A stretch of DNA of 64,000 bases from an uncultured Mesonia sp. (GTDB lineage Bacteria; Bacteroidota; Bacteroidia; Flavobacteriales; Flavobacteriaceae), in contig CANLVH010000004.1 in NCBI GenBank assembly GCA_947494545.1, forward strand, positions 62,001-126,000, given 5' to 3'. Below the pieces are notes generated by a model that was not told the DNA's origin, made no database searches, and saw nothing but the letters and a program-made list of their open reading frames with translations. Below, in pieces: positions 17,871 through 27,344 of this stretch (position 1 is the first letter of the stretch; each line of letters starts with the position of its first letter). Made by a program: the position numbers and the translations under genes.

Positions 17871-18212
17871 ATGCGTACCCTTATAAAAATTTTAGTGACT
17901 GCTCTGTTGGTAGTTATCTTAGCAAATCTGCTGGGAGGTGTAGAAATTAGAAATTATTTTACAGGCATCTTGGTAGCTGCGGTACTAGGACTGTTAAACC
18001 TAATTGTGCGTCCAATTCTAGTATTGTTTACTTTGCCGGTAACCATAGTTACTTTTGGATTGTTTCTGCTGGTAATAAATGCTTTTATTGTACTTATGGT
18101 AAGCGGACTTATAGGCGGGTTTTATGTTGCCGGTTTTTGGTGGGCTTTATTTTTTAGTCTTCTGCTTTCTATTTTTCAAGCTATACTTTTCTCTGTATTT
18201 TCAGATCGTTAA
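17871..18212 (+). CDS. phage-holin family 4 (YvlD/DUF360-like) membrane protein
   Basis: 113 residues, almost wholly hydrophobic, with about four transmembrane segments separated by short turns; the GVEIRNYFTGILVAAVLGLLN region is characteristic. Such proteins (Pfam Phage_holin_4_2) are widespread chromosomal membrane proteins and the name does not imply a prophage; nothing else phage-like is nearby. Function unknown. Confidence 0.8.
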   Translation: MRTLIKILVTALLVVILANLLGGVEIRNYFTGILVAAVLGLLNLIVRPILVLFTLPVTIVTFGLFLLVINAFIVLMVSGLIGGFYVAGFWWALFFSLLLSIFQAILFSVFSDR

Positions 18213-18229
18213 TCCTTTAAATTAAAAAC

Positions 18230-18260
18230 TTGGTTGGCAGGTAAATAAATTGTAATTTTG
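18230..18260 (+). promoter_or_regulatory. flavobacterial-type promoter for tig
   Basis: A TTGG at 18230 and a TAATTTTG at 18253-18260 are 19 bases apart, matching the Bacteroidetes sigma-ABfr pattern TTTG...TAnnTTTG. The trigger factor ATG follows 28 bases later. Confidence 0.6.
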
Positions 18261-18287
18261 CACACCAATTTTTTAGAAAAGTAAAGA

Positions 18288-19610
18288 ATGAATATCACAA
18301 GAGAAAATACAGATGAACTTAATGCAGTGGTAAAAGTTCAGATAGAGAAAGAAGACTATCAACCAAAAGTTGATAAAATTTTAAAAGATTATCGTAGAAC
18401 AGCCAATATTCCCGGTTTTAGAAAAGGTCACGTGCCAATTGGCTTGGTAAAAAAACAATATGGTAAAGCCGTATTGGTAGATGAGGTTAATAAACTCTTG
18501 CAAGAATCATTAAACAATTACCTTAACGAAGAAAAATTGGAAGTTTTAGGAAATCCGCTTCCTAAAGAGCAAAAGGACTTTGACTGGGACAAAGAAGATT
18601 ACAACTTTGAGTTTGAGTTGGGACTTGCGCCAAAATTTGATGTAAGCGTAGATACTAAAAAAACAATTACGCATTACAATATTGTAGCCGATGAGGAGAT
18701 GATAGACAACCAATTAAAAACCATTCAAAAACAATATGGTAAATTGGTTTCTAAAGAAGAAGTAGAAGAAGGCGACCTTATTGCCGGTACTTTTGTTAAT
18801 GAAGAAGAGGGTATAGAAAACACTACTACTTTAGAGGTAAACGATATTAAAGGAAAACGAAACCTTAATAAATTTCTTGGTGCCAAAAAAGGAGAGGAGC
18901 TACAGCTTAAAACCAAAAACTTATTTGAGACTAACGAGAAATTGGCAGAATATCTAGGAGTTGACCAAGATAAAGCAGAGGAATTAGACGTTGAGGTAAG
19001 TTTTACAATTTCTGAAGTAAATAAACAAGAGCCTGCAGAATTAAACCAAGAATTGTTTGATAAATTGTTTGGGGAAGGTAAAGTAACGTCAGAAGAAGAG
19101 CTTAGAAAACGCATTAAAGAAGATGCAGAAAATCAGTTTCAGCAACAAAGCGACCAACAATTGCTTAACGATGTAACCGAAACTTTAATAGAAGAAACCA
19201 GTTTTGAGTTGCCAAAAGAATTCCTACAAAAATGGATTCAAGTTAGCAGCGAAAAAGAAATGAGCGCAGAAGAAGCTAAAGACGAATATGAAAATAGCGA
19301 AAAAGGTTTGCGTTTTCAGTTAATCGAAAGTAAGCTTATTCAAGAAAACGATTTGCAAGTGCAATTGGAGGAAATTAAAGAAATGACCAAAGACCGCATT
19401 AAAATGCAAATGGCACAGTTTGGACAATTAAATCCGGACGAAAAAGAATTAGACGATATTGCCGCACGAGTATTGTCTAACCAAGAAGAAGTGAAAAAAC
19501 TTTCTGAGCAGGTTATGAACCAAAAACTATTGGATTTCTATAAAGAAAAAGCCAACTTGGAAATAAAAGAAATAACATACGAAAATTTTGTTAAGGAAGT
19601 ATATAAATAG
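18288..19610 (+). CDS. tig: trigger factor
   Basis: 440 residues. Ribosome-bound chaperone for nascent chains. The N-terminal ribosome-binding domain includes the signature IPGFRKGHVPIGLVKKQYG near residue 40. A diverged PPIase-like domain spans about 150-245 and a long helical C-terminal domain follows. The order tig, clpP, clpX is conserved in bacteria. It has its own promoter and terminator here. Confidence 0.95.
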   Translation: MNITRENTDELNAVVKVQIEKEDYQPKVDKILKDYRRTANIPGFRKGHVPIGLVKKQYGKAVLVDEVNKLLQESLNNYLNEEKLEVLGNPLPKEQKDFDWDKEDYNFEFELGLAPKFDVSVDTKKTITHYNIVADEEMIDNQLKTIQKQYGKLVSKEEVEEGDLIAGTFVNEEEGIENTTTLEVNDIKGKRNLNKFLGAKKGEELQLKTKNLFETNEKLAEYLGVDQDKAEELDVEVSFTISEVNKQEPAELNQELFDKLFGEGKVTSEEELRKRIKEDAENQFQQQSDQQLLNDVTETLIEETSFELPKEFLQKWIQVSSEKEMSAEEAKDEYENSEKGLRFQLIESKLIQENDLQVQLEEIKEMTKDRIKMQMAQFGQLNPDEKELDDIAARVLSNQEEVKKLSEQVMNQKLLDFYKEKANLEIKEITYENFVKEVYK

Positions 19611-19637
19611 TCTTTTATAGATTTAATAATTATCTTT

Positions 19638-19670
19638 AAGGCGTTAAACCCATTGGGTTAACGCCTTTTT
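19638..19670 (+). terminator. terminator between tig and clpP
   Basis: Near-perfect hairpin with arms AAGGCGTTAAACCCA and GGGTTAACGCCTT followed by TTTTT. It argues against a clpP start at 19669, which would lie inside the T-run. Confidence 0.85.
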
Positions 19671-19713
19671 GGCTAAAAATAAACGGCCTTTAACGCTAAG
19701 AAAAAAGCATATT

Positions 19714-20403
19714 ATGGATTTTGGAAAAGAATTTGAAAAGTTTGCAACAAAAGATCAGGGCATAAACCCAAATTACTACAATAAAATTATTAGTAGTATG
19801 ACGCCCGTAGGAATGACGCCCAACATTATAGAAGAAAGACAAATGAATGCCGTGGCTATGGATGTCTTCTCAAGATTAATGATGGATAGAATTATCTTTC
19901 TGGGTACAGCCATTAACGATCAAGTTGCCAATATTGTACAAGCACAAATGTTGTTTTTAGAAAGTACAGATGCCAATAAAGACATACAAATTTATATAAA
20001 CTCTCCCGGCGGTAGTGTTTATGCCGGATTAGGAATTTATGATACCATGCAATTTATTAAGCCGGATATAGCTACTATTTGCACAGGGATGGCAGCCTCT
20101 ATGGGAGCCGTTTTACTTTGCGCGGGAGAAGCCGGTAAAAGAAGTGGTTTGCCACATTCTAGAGTAATGATTCATCAACCTTTAGGTGGTGTGCAAGGCC
20201 AAGCTAGTGATATAGAAATTACGGCTAACCAAATATTAATTTTAAAAGAAGAATTATACAATATTATAGCTAAACACAGTGGGCAATCGTACGAAAAAGT
20301 ACACGAAGATAGTGATCGTGATTACTGGATGCGCGCTCCAAAAGCTAAAGAATATGGTATGATAGACGAAATTTTAACAAGAGAAGACAAGAAAGAAGAA
20401 TAG
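19714..20403 (+). CDS. clpP: ATP-dependent Clp protease proteolytic subunit
   Basis: 229 residues from ATG 19714 ([20 protein letters not shown]). Serine peptidase forming the 14-mer degradation chamber with ClpX. The catalytic Ser lies in [11 protein letters not shown] and the His in [11 protein letters not shown]; the Asp comes later. A TTG 45 bases upstream is in frame but sits in the tig terminator and is rejected. clpX follows after five bases. Confidence 0.95.
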   Translation: MDFGKEFEKFATKDQGINPNYYNKIISSMTPVGMTPNIIEERQMNAVAMDVFSRLMMDRIIFLGTAINDQVANIVQAQMLFLESTDANKDIQIYINSPGGSVYAGLGIYDTMQFIKPDIATICTGMAASMGAVLLCAGEAGKRSGLPHSRVMIHQPLGGVQGQASDIEITANQILILKEELYNIIAKHSGQSYEKVHEDSDRDYWMRAPKAKEYGMIDEILTREDKKEE

Positions 20404-20408
20404 GTATT

Positions 20409-21641
20409 ATGGCGAAGGAAGAATTAGAGTGCTCTTTTTGCGGAAGGAAAAAACCGGAGACTAATTTATTAATTGCCGGTTTAGATGCGCACATCTGCGA
20501 TAGATGTATAGAACAAGCGCACGGCATAGTTTTGGAAGAATCTAAGCAAGAAGGCAATAAAGCACTGAGTAGTGAGTTGAAATTGCGCAAACCTAAAGCT
20601 ATTAAAGACTTTTTAGATAGCTATGTTATTGGGCAAGAATATACCAAAAAAGTAATGTCTGTTGCGGTTTATAACCACTATAAACGTTTGTTACAACCGC
20701 AAGACGACGAAGAAATAGAAATTCAGAAAAGTAATATTGTAATGGTAGGTCAAACCGGGACCGGTAAGACCTTGGTTGCCAAAACCATTGCAAAAATGCT
20801 TAACGTGCCATTGGCAATAGTAGATGCAACCGTATTAACAGAAGCAGGTTATGTAGGAGAAGATGTAGAAAGCATTTTAACCAGATTATTACAAGCCGCA
20901 GATTATAATTTAGAAAAAGCGCAGCAAGGTATTGTCTTTATAGACGAAATAGATAAAATTGCGCGTAAAAGCGATAATCCTTCTATCACAAGAGATGTAA
21001 GTGGAGAAGGTGTGCAACAAGCTTTGCTAAAACTTCTTGAAGGTACAACGGTAAATGTTCCGCCAAAAGGAGGAAGAAAGCATCCGGACCAAAAATTTAT
21101 AGAAGTAGATACCAGTAATATTTTATTTATTGCCGGAGGAGCTTTTGACGGAATCGAACGCAATATCTCTAAGCGTCTTAATATGCAAGCGGTTGGTTAC
21201 AGCGCTTCGCGTTCAGAAGACACCATAGAAAAAGATAATATGCTCAAATATATTATCCCTAAAGACTTAAAAGATTTTGGTTTGATACCCGAAATTATCG
21301 GTAGGTTACCGGTATTAACTTTTATGAATCCGTTAGACAAAGCAACTTTAAGACGTATTTTAACCGAGCCTAAAAATGCTTTGGTAAAGCAATATAAAAA
21401 GCTTTTTGCTATGGATGATATTGAGCTGCATATAACAGATGGAGCTTTAGACTTTATTGTAGACAAAGCGGTAGAATATAAATTAGGTGCTCGTGGTTTA
21501 CGCTCGTTGTGCGAGGCAGTTTTAACAGACGCTATGTTCGAGTTACCAGATACAGATGCTACAGAGCTTAAGGTAACCAAAGAATACACAGAAAAAGCCC
21601 TTAGCAAATCTACCATCAAAAAATTGAAAGCGGTTTCTTAA
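20409..21641 (+). CDS. clpX: ATP-dependent Clp protease ATP-binding subunit ClpX
   Basis: 410 residues. AAA+ unfoldase feeding ClpP. The N-terminal zinc-binding domain shows CSFCGRKK and HICDRC (residues 8-37). Walker A is GQTGTGKT and Walker B is [10 protein letters not shown]; the ClpP-docking IGF-type loop is represented by [13 protein letters not shown]. It directly follows clpP and ends before a strong terminator. Confidence 0.96.
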   Translation: MAKEELECSFCGRKKPETNLLIAGLDAHICDRCIEQAHGIVLEESKQEGNKALSSELKLRKPKAIKDFLDSYVIGQEYTKKVMSVAVYNHYKRLLQPQDDEEIEIQKSNIVMVGQTGTGKTLVAKTIAKMLNVPLAIVDATVLTEAGYVGEDVESILTRLLQAADYNLEKAQQGIVFIDEIDKIARKSDNPSITRDVSGEGVQQALLKLLEGTTVNVPPKGGRKHPDQKFIEVDTSNILFIAGGAFDGIERNISKRLNMQAVGYSASRSEDTIEKDNMLKYIIPKDLKDFGLIPEIIGRLPVLTFMNPLDKATLRRILTEPKNALVKQYKKLFAMDDIELHITDGALDFIVDKAVEYKLGARGLRSLCEAVLTDAMFELPDTDATELKVTKEYTEKALSKSTIKKLKAVS

Positions 21642-21665
21642 CAAATCACTTTTATTTTATACCTT

Positions 21666-21721
21666 AGGGAGCAAAACTAAACGTATGCAAATCGCTTGTT
21701 TATTGTTTTTGCTCCCTTTTT
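21666..21721 (+). terminator. terminator after clpX
   Basis: Inverted repeat with arms AGGGAGCAAAA and TTTTGCTCCCT separated by about 30 bases, with T-run. The loop is longer than usual. Confidence 0.65.
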
Positions 21722-21767
21722 ACGTTTCGTCCATTTCTAAAATAAAAGCTTCTTTAAAAATTAAACT

Positions 21768-23408
21768 TTACTTATCTTTAAAAATAATTACAATACTCAA
21801 ATAAATTCCGCCCACGGCAGCCAATAAAAATAATAATATTGCTAACCCGGGGTAACCAAAAATGCTAAAATCTGTAGGAACTTGCATAAGCATTGCGGCG
21901 CCGATTATCATAGATGCTATAATTAATCCTAGCGTAATGCGGTTAGCCACTTTTTGAAAACCTTGCGTAAGTTGGCGTTCGTCTAAGGCATCTATTTCCA
22001 TTTTAAAGGAATTCTCTGCCAGATTTTTTGTTATTTGGTTAACACGCTGTGGTAAATTTTCGCCCAGATGTTTTAATTCTAAAAGCACGCCAAAAAGATC
22101 TTCAGATTTTAACTCCTGCCACATTCTGCGCTGCATAATTTTTTTGGTATGGCGTTTTATGGCTTCGTGCAAATCGTAATGTGGGTCTAAAGCAGCAATA
22201 ATCTGATCTATATTCATTAAAACTTTTCCCAAAATATTTATTTCCACCGGAAGGTGAATATTATTGGTTACCGCAAAATGATTCATCTGTATTATTAGTC
22301 TGCCGGTTTTTAAATCTTGCGCTTCATAATTATCGCTTTCCATCAACACTCTGCTAATTTTCTTTTCGAAAACTGCAATATCTGCATCTTCTTTTTTCTC
22401 GCTCATTTTTAAGAGCGTATTTGCTGTTTTTTCGCCGTTAAGCTGGCTAATACCTAGAAGAAGTTCTAACAAGAAATTTCTCATTTTAGGAGTGAGTTTA
22501 GCCGCCATTCCTAAATCTATCAAAGCAAGTTTGCCGTCTTTGGTAAGTCTAATATTACCGGGATGCGGATCTGCGTGCACAAAACCGTCTTCTATAATTT
22601 GCTTTAGGTAAGCTTCTACCAGATTGTCTACCAAGATGGCGTAATCTTCTTCTATTTTCCGTAAAGGAGAAATATCTGTCACTTTTATGCCTTCTATAAA
22701 CTCCATAGTAAGCACTTGTTGCGAAGAATAATCTGGTACTGGCTTAGGAACTTTCAGTTTTTCAAAGTCTGCTAAATTACTGCGTAAGCGCGAAAGGTTT
22801 TTTGCTTCATTTTCGTAATCTAGCTCTTGTATTAAGACGTGACGCAATTCTTCTAAAATATCATCAAAAGCATATTGTTTTATTACTTTAGAATGTTTTA
22901 CGGCCATTTCTATGATTTCCTGTAGCGTATCTAAGTCATTTAAAAACTGCTCTTTTACGCCAGGACGCCTAATTTTTACTGCTACTTTTTTACCGGAAAT
23001 TAGAACAGCTTCGTGCACTTGCCCTATAGAAGCAGAAGCCATTGGTTCTTTTTCGAAACTCTCAAAAGCTTTAGAAATGCGTGTACCTATTTCTTTTTCT
23101 ACAATTTGGTGTATTTCTTCGTACGGAATTGCTTCTACATCGTCTTGTAAATCTGCTAAGGCTTCTAGATAGGCGTTGGGTAATAAATCCGGTCGTGTAG
23201 ATAGAAGTTGACCTAATTTGACATAGGTAGGTCCCATACTTTTTAAATCGTCTACCAGCTCTTTTGGACTGTGATTAAATTCTTCCAACTCTTCTTCGTT
23301 AGAATTATCCATTGCTTGGTTGGCGGTCTGTTTCATAAGATCGCTATTCCAATATTTTAGCATGAATTGAAAGAATTTTTGGTAGCGTGATAAATTAGAA
23401 ATTTCCAT
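21768..23408 (-). CDS. ABC1/UbiB-family atypical kinase
   Basis: 546 residues. The protein-kinase-like ABC1/ADCK fold shows the family KxGQ loop (YVKLGQLLSTRPDLLP, about residue 61), ASIGQVHEA, the metal-binding HADPHPGN and the IDLGMA block. Two C-terminal hydrophobic segments (about 490-545) anchor it in the membrane. UbiB-type proteins act as ATPases supporting isoprenoid quinone synthesis or membrane lipid homeostasis; this organism would use menaquinone (inference). It is convergent with clpX and lies downstream of groL but separated by a terminator. Confidence 0.88.
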   Translation of the reverse strand: MEISNLSRYQKFFQFMLKYWNSDLMKQTANQAMDNSNEEELEEFNHSPKELVDDLKSMGPTYVKLGQLLSTRPDLLPNAYLEALADLQDDVEAIPYEEIHQIVEKEIGTRISKAFESFEKEPMASASIGQVHEAVLISGKKVAVKIRRPGVKEQFLNDLDTLQEIIEMAVKHSKVIKQYAFDDILEELRHVLIQELDYENEAKNLSRLRSNLADFEKLKVPKPVPDYSSQQVLTMEFIEGIKVTDISPLRKIEEDYAILVDNLVEAYLKQIIEDGFVHADPHPGNIRLTKDGKLALIDLGMAAKLTPKMRNFLLELLLGISQLNGEKTANTLLKMSEKKEDADIAVFEKKISRVLMESDNYEAQDLKTGRLIIQMNHFAVTNNIHLPVEINILGKVLMNIDQIIAALDPHYDLHEAIKRHTKKIMQRRMWQELKSEDLFGVLLELKHLGENLPQRVNQITKNLAENSFKMEIDALDERQLTQGFQKVANRITLGLIIASMIIGAAMLMQVPTDFSIFGYPGLAILLFLLAAVGGIYLSIVIIFKDK

Positions 23409-23481
23409 AGATTTAGTTTACGAAATTTAAAGGTATATAATTTTTAGGCTCAAAATTGCTATTTTCTTCTTAAAATAGTAC

Positions 23482-23512
23482 AAAAAAAGCCCCGCTGCAA
23501 AGAGCGAGGCTT
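23482..23512 (-). terminator. terminator after groL
   Basis: Hairpin with arms AAGCCCCGCT and AGCGAGGCTT (one mismatch) and an A-run on the left, which reads as a T-run on the minus strand just past groL. Confidence 0.75.
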
Positions 23513-23542
23513 ATACTAATTAGTAAACTAAATTAATTTGGT

Positions 23543-25186
23543 TTACATCATTCCGGGCATTCCGCCACCCATACCTTGTGGCATTCCGCCGCCGCCGGCA
23601 TTATCTTCTTCCGGTAGGTCTATTAACGCACATTCTGTGGTTAAAATCATTCCGGAAACGGAAGCTGCGTTCTCCAAAGCAATTCTGGTAACTTTTTTAG
23701 GATCTATAATACCTGCTTTTAACAAGTCTACGTAAGTTTCGCTTTTAGCATCGTAGCCAAAACCTTTTTTACCTTCTAGTACTTTGTTAATAACCACAGA
23801 ACCTTCGCCACCTGCGTTTTCTACAATAATTCTAAGCGGTGCTTCTATAGCGCGGCTTACAATTTGTATTCCGGTAGCTTCATCGTTATTGTCTGCTTTT
23901 AATTTTTCTAATACAGAGATTGCACGTACTAAAGCTACACCACCACCTGCAACAATACCTTCTTCTACGGCAGCTCTTGTAGCGTGAAGTGCATCGTCTA
24001 CACGGTCTTTTTTCTCTTTCATTTCTACTTCAGAAGCAGCACCAACGTAAAGTACAGCAACGCCGCCAGCCAATTTGGCTAAACGCTCTTGCAACTTCTC
24101 TTTATCATAATCTGAAGTTGTACTTTCTATTTGCGCTTTAATTTGATTAACGCGCGCTTTTATATCATTATCATTTCCAGCACCGTTTACAACAGTTGTA
24201 TTGTCTTTATCTATGCTTACTTTTTCTGCAGTTCCTAACTGGTCTATGGTAGCATTTTCTAAAGTAAAGCCTCTTTCTTCAGAGATTACGGTACCACCGG
24301 TTAAGATTGCAATATCTTCTAGCATTGCTTTTCTACGGTCTCCAAAACCTGGTGCTTTTACAGCAGCAATTTTTAAAGAACCTCTTAGTTTATTTACCAC
24401 CAAGGTAGCTAAAGCTTCGCCGTCTACGTCTTCTGCAACAATTAATAAAGGCTTTCCGCTTTGTGCAACCGGCTCTAAGATTGGCATTAAATCCTTCATA
24501 GTAGAGATCTTCTTATCGAAAATTAAAATGTAAGGATTCTCTAAATCGGTTGTCATTTTTTCGCTATCCGTAACAAAGTAAGGAGAAAGGTAACCTCTGT
24601 CAAACTGCATACCTTCTACAACATCTACGTAGGTTTCTGTTCCTTTAGCTTCTTCTACGGTAATTACACCTTCTTTACCAACTTTACCAAAAGCTTGTGC
24701 AATTAAGTCGCCAATTACTTCGTCGTTATTGGCAGAAATAGAAGCTACTTGCTTAATTTGCTCAGAAGAGCTTCCTACTTCTTTGGTTTGCTTTTCTAAC
24801 TCTTTGGTAATAGCGTCAACTGCTTTGTCTATACCTTTTTTAAGTTCCATTGGGTTGGCTCCCGCTGCAACGTTTTTTAAACCTTCTTTTACGATTGCTT
24901 GTGCCAAAACGGTTGCAGTTGTAGTACCATCACCGGCCAAATCGTTGGTTTTGGAAGCTACTTCTTTTACCATTTGCGCCCCCATATTTTCTAACTTGTC
25001 TTCTAACTCTATTTCTTTAGCTACAGAAACACCATCTTTGGTAACTACAGGAGCTCCAAAAGATTTGCTAATAATAACGTTTCTACCGCGTGGGCCTAAA
25101 GTTACTTTTACTGCGTTGGCCAAGGCGTCTACCCCGCGCTTAATGCCATCGCGTGCTTCTAAATCAAATTTTATATCTTTTGCCAT
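23543..25186 (-). CDS. groL: chaperonin GroEL
   Basis: 547 residues, normal length. 60-kDa chaperonin subunit that refolds proteins in the GroEL/GroES cage. It begins [20 protein letters not shown], contains [14 protein letters not shown] and ends in a Gly/Met-rich tail ([16 protein letters not shown]). It is co-directional with and downstream of groS. It shows a strong translated-frame bias, and long open frames on its opposite strand are shadows. Confidence 0.97.
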   Translation of the reverse strand: MAKDIKFDLEARDGIKRGVDALANAVKVTLGPRGRNVIISKSFGAPVVTKDGVSVAKEIELEDKLENMGAQMVKEVASKTNDLAGDGTTTATVLAQAIVKEGLKNVAAGANPMELKKGIDKAVDAITKELEKQTKEVGSSSEQIKQVASISANNDEVIGDLIAQAFGKVGKEGVITVEEAKGTETYVDVVEGMQFDRGYLSPYFVTDSEKMTTDLENPYILIFDKKISTMKDLMPILEPVAQSGKPLLIVAEDVDGEALATLVVNKLRGSLKIAAVKAPGFGDRRKAMLEDIAILTGGTVISEERGFTLENATIDQLGTAEKVSIDKDNTTVVNGAGNDNDIKARVNQIKAQIESTTSDYDKEKLQERLAKLAGGVAVLYVGAASEVEMKEKKDRVDDALHATRAAVEEGIVAGGGVALVRAISVLEKLKADNNDEATGIQIVSRAIEAPLRIIVENAGGEGSVVINKVLEGKKGFGYDAKSETYVDLLKAGIIDPKKVTRIALENAASVSGMILTTECALIDLPEEDNAGGGGMPQGMGGGMPGMM

Positions 25187-25231
25187 AATTTTATTTTTTT
25201 TAGTTTAATGAATTGTTCTGGAGCAGACGAT

Positions 25232-25507
25232 TTATAGTATTCCTAAAATTTCGTCTTCTCGCATGATTAGATAATCTTTTCCGTCTAATTTTAATTCTGT
25301 CCCAGAGAATTTTCCGTAAAGCACTTTATCACCTTCTTGTACGGTCATATCATGCTTCTTGGTGCCTTTACCAACGGCAACTACTTTACCGTGTTGAGGC
25401 TTTTCTTTGGCAGAATCCGGAATGTAGATTCCAGAAGCGGTTTGTGTTTCTGCTGCTTCCGGCTCTACCACAACTCTGTCGGCTAAAGGTTTAAAATTTA
25501 ATCCCAT
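25232..25507 (-). CDS. groS: co-chaperonin GroES
   Basis: 91 residues. Lid of the GroEL chamber. It begins [19 protein letters not shown] and includes the mobile loop ([15 protein letters not shown]) and the C-terminal [13 protein letters not shown] strand. It lies 45 bases upstream of groL, forming the usual operon. It carries one copy of the dispersed TTCCGTAAA motif at 25312. Confidence 0.96.
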   Translation of the reverse strand: MGLNFKPLADRVVVEPEAAETQTASGIYIPDSAKEKPQHGKVVAVGKGTKKHDMTVQEGDKVLYGKFSGTELKLDGKDYLIMREDEILGIL

Positions 25508-25601
25508 TTTGTGTGTGTATTTTAGTTAATATTATTTTTTAATAGTCTTCTTGGGTATTTCGAAAAGTATGCCATTACCGTTTTTCTGCCAGATTACAAA
25601 T

Positions 25602-25640
25602 AAAAAATGCCAACTTGTCACTGCAAGTTGGCATGTTATT
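25602..25640. terminator. terminator at the end of the secG operon
   Basis: Perfect 11-bp stem with arms ATGCCAACTTG and CAAGTTGGCAT and a six-base loop, flanked by an A-run on the left and T-rich sequence on the right. On the minus strand it terminates the miaB-to-secG run before the groS promoter region. Confidence 0.8.
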
Positions 25641-25659
25641 TTTTAAGTAAAAGCTAGTT

Positions 25660-26013
25660 TTACTCGCTTTCCTGACCTTCTGTAGTCGTATTGGCCGGTG
25701 GTAAGTTTTGTGTATTGTTTTCTGGTAAAGTGGTTGGTGTGTTTTCGTCTATAATTCTAGACTCGCGGGTTGCGCCACCATCCATAATTGTTACATTAGA
25801 TAGTAAGATTAAAACCAACAAAACGGTAGCTAAGGTCCATGTACTTTTATCTAAGAAATCTGTTGTTTTCTTTACACCACCCATTTGCTGTGTGCCGCCA
25901 CCGCCAAAAGAAGAAGACAAGCCACCACCTTTAGGGTTTTGTACCATAATAACAACTACCAGCAAAAATGCTACGATAACGATAAGGACTAAAAATATTG
26001 TAAACGTACTCAT
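25660..26013 (-). CDS. secG: preprotein translocase subunit SecG
   Basis: 117 residues. Small membrane subunit of the Sec translocase. Two hydrophobic segments (about 4-24 and 57-77) flank the Gly-rich loop KGGGLSSSFGGGGTQQMGG, which is the SecG signature. A Bacteroidetes-type Asn/Pro/Thr-rich tail follows. It is the last gene of a tightly packed minus-strand run with a TPR protein and lptE. Confidence 0.92.
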   Translation of the reverse strand: MSTFTIFLVLIVIVAFLLVVVIMVQNPKGGGLSSSFGGGGTQQMGGVKKTTDFLDKSTWTLATVLLVLILLSNVTIMDGGATRESRIIDENTPTTLPENNTQNLPPANTTTEGQESE

Positions 26014-26019
26014 TAACTT

Positions 26020-26832
26020 TTATTTTTCTTGCAATTTTTTAATTGCGCGGATTTGGTCTGCAAATAAACTACTTTTTTCGGGATTTTTCAAAATTAATAT
26101 GTTATAAGCTTGAATTGCTTTCTCATAATTTTTTTGTTCTAGATAAACCCGGGCCAATGTTTCGGTCATTAACTCTTGGCTGGGTTGGTTTTTTTCTAGA
26201 GAAACCGGGGGAAAGGTTTTTTCTTTTGTAGGCTTTATTTTTGGATTATTGGCAATAAAATTATCGATTAAATCGAATTTTTTATCTTTTTTCTTATCGG
26301 AAGGTTTTGTGGCTGCTTCGTTTTCTTCCGCCAAGGGTTTTACTTTTGTTAATTGCAACCATTGGGCAAAAGAATGTTCTTCTTTTTTATCGAATTCTAA
26401 CGGAGTACCAATGGCTAAACTTTTATCTTGTTGGCTCTCATCTTCTTTTTCTTTACGGATTTTTTCTGTTGCAGGCGAAAATAAATCAGGATCTAAAATT
26501 TTATCTGCTTCCTGAGCGTTCATAGCAATCTCGTCTTCCTGCACTTTTTCAGAAAAATGATTATTGGTAATTTGCTTTGCAGTGGTTTGTTGGGTAAACT
26601 CTTTAGACGTAATAAAATCAAATAAAACTGCGCGGTCTGTGGTATGGGCGGCCGTTACTTTTAAAGCTTGGTTATACGAGAAAGAACGATGCGCCTTTAT
26701 ACCTTTTAACTGCATTGCCCGCGCCGTTTGAAAGTAAGGGTAAGCTTCCACCAAAGTATCTAGCTCGTCTGTTTGCTCTGCATTTAAACTGCTGTTTTCA
26801 GATAATATAGATAGAAAAGCTTCTTTATTCAT
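26020..26832 (-). CDS. TPR-containing hypothetical protein
   Basis: 270 residues without a signal peptide. The N-terminal part (MNKEAFLSILSENSSLNAEQ then LVEAYPYFQTARAMQLKGIK) and the C-terminal TPR-like helix pair (ETLARVYLEQKNYEKAIQAY) frame a charged, low-complexity middle rich in K, E and D. The family is conserved in Flavobacteriia at this locus between lptE and secG. Its role is unknown; a TPR suggests protein-protein contacts. It shares its start codon region with the lptE stop. Confidence 0.75.
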   Translation of the reverse strand: MNKEAFLSILSENSSLNAEQTDELDTLVEAYPYFQTARAMQLKGIKAHRSFSYNQALKVTAAHTTDRAVLFDFITSKEFTQQTTAKQITNNHFSEKVQEDEIAMNAQEADKILDPDLFSPATEKIRKEKEDESQQDKSLAIGTPLEFDKKEEHSFAQWLQLTKVKPLAEENEAATKPSDKKKDKKFDLIDNFIANNPKIKPTKEKTFPPVSLEKNQPSQELMTETLARVYLEQKNYEKAIQAYNILILKNPEKSSLFADQIRAIKKLQEK

Positions 26833-27344
26833 TACCAGCCGGTTAAAGATTCATTAAAAATCTCTTGGGTTATCTTAGAGTAAATTTCTTCTAAGGCCGT
26901 ATCTAAAGTACCGCCCACCAGCTGTTGGGTGGCAGGATAATCGTAATAATGAGAAAAACGTTGTTCAAAATCTTTTTCCGGATCTAAATTGTTGTAAAAG
27001 CGCACATTTACAGCTATGGTTAAACGATTTTGCGCGGCTTGATTATCTGCTGTGGCCGTCATTGGCGAAATATAATAGCGTGTAATTTCGCCTTCATACA
27101 CCAAATCGCCATTCTGATTGGTAAGACCTAAACTGGTCTGACTTTGTATTAAATCTTGCAATTCTAATGTAAAAGTTCTGTCTATTCCCGGCTCTACAAT
27201 ATCTGCGTTGTTACGGAAATAATTAACTTGAAAGGTTTTTGCATTTCCTATATCTGCTCCCGATAAAGAATAAACCCCACAACTGTTTAAAAGCAGAAAC
27301 AAGGGAGTTATAAGTAATACAATTTTTAATCTAAACTTTGTCAT
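26832..27344 (-). CDS. LptE-family LPS assembly lipoprotein
   Basis: 170 residues with a lipobox (LFLLLNSCGVYSLSG, Cys near residue 22). It continues with VNYFRNNADIVEPGIDRTFT, a pattern of the LptE family in Bacteroidetes. LptE plugs the LptD barrel and helps export lipopolysaccharide to the cell surface. It overlaps the sigma-54 activator gene by one base and the TPR gene by one base, so the run is translationally coupled. Confidence 0.85.
   Translation of the reverse strand: MTKFRLKIVLLITPLFLLLNSCGVYSLSGADIGNAKTFQVNYFRNNADIVEPGIDRTFTLELQDLIQSQTSLGLTNQNGDLVYEGEITRYYISPMTATADNQAAQNRLTIAVNVRFYNNLDPEKDFEQRFSHYYDYPATQQLVGGTLDTALEEIYSKITQEIFNESLTGW

Noticed and set aside
17871..18212. Prophage signal from the phage-holin family gene
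   Set aside because: This family is common on chromosomes, and no other phage gene is near.
19669..19713. Longer clpP start at a TTG
   Set aside because: The TTG lies inside the T-run of the tig terminator and the added residues do not match ClpP.
24729..25208. Long open frame on the strand opposite groL
   Set aside because: It is a shadow of the strongly biased groL coding sequence and its translation has no family character.
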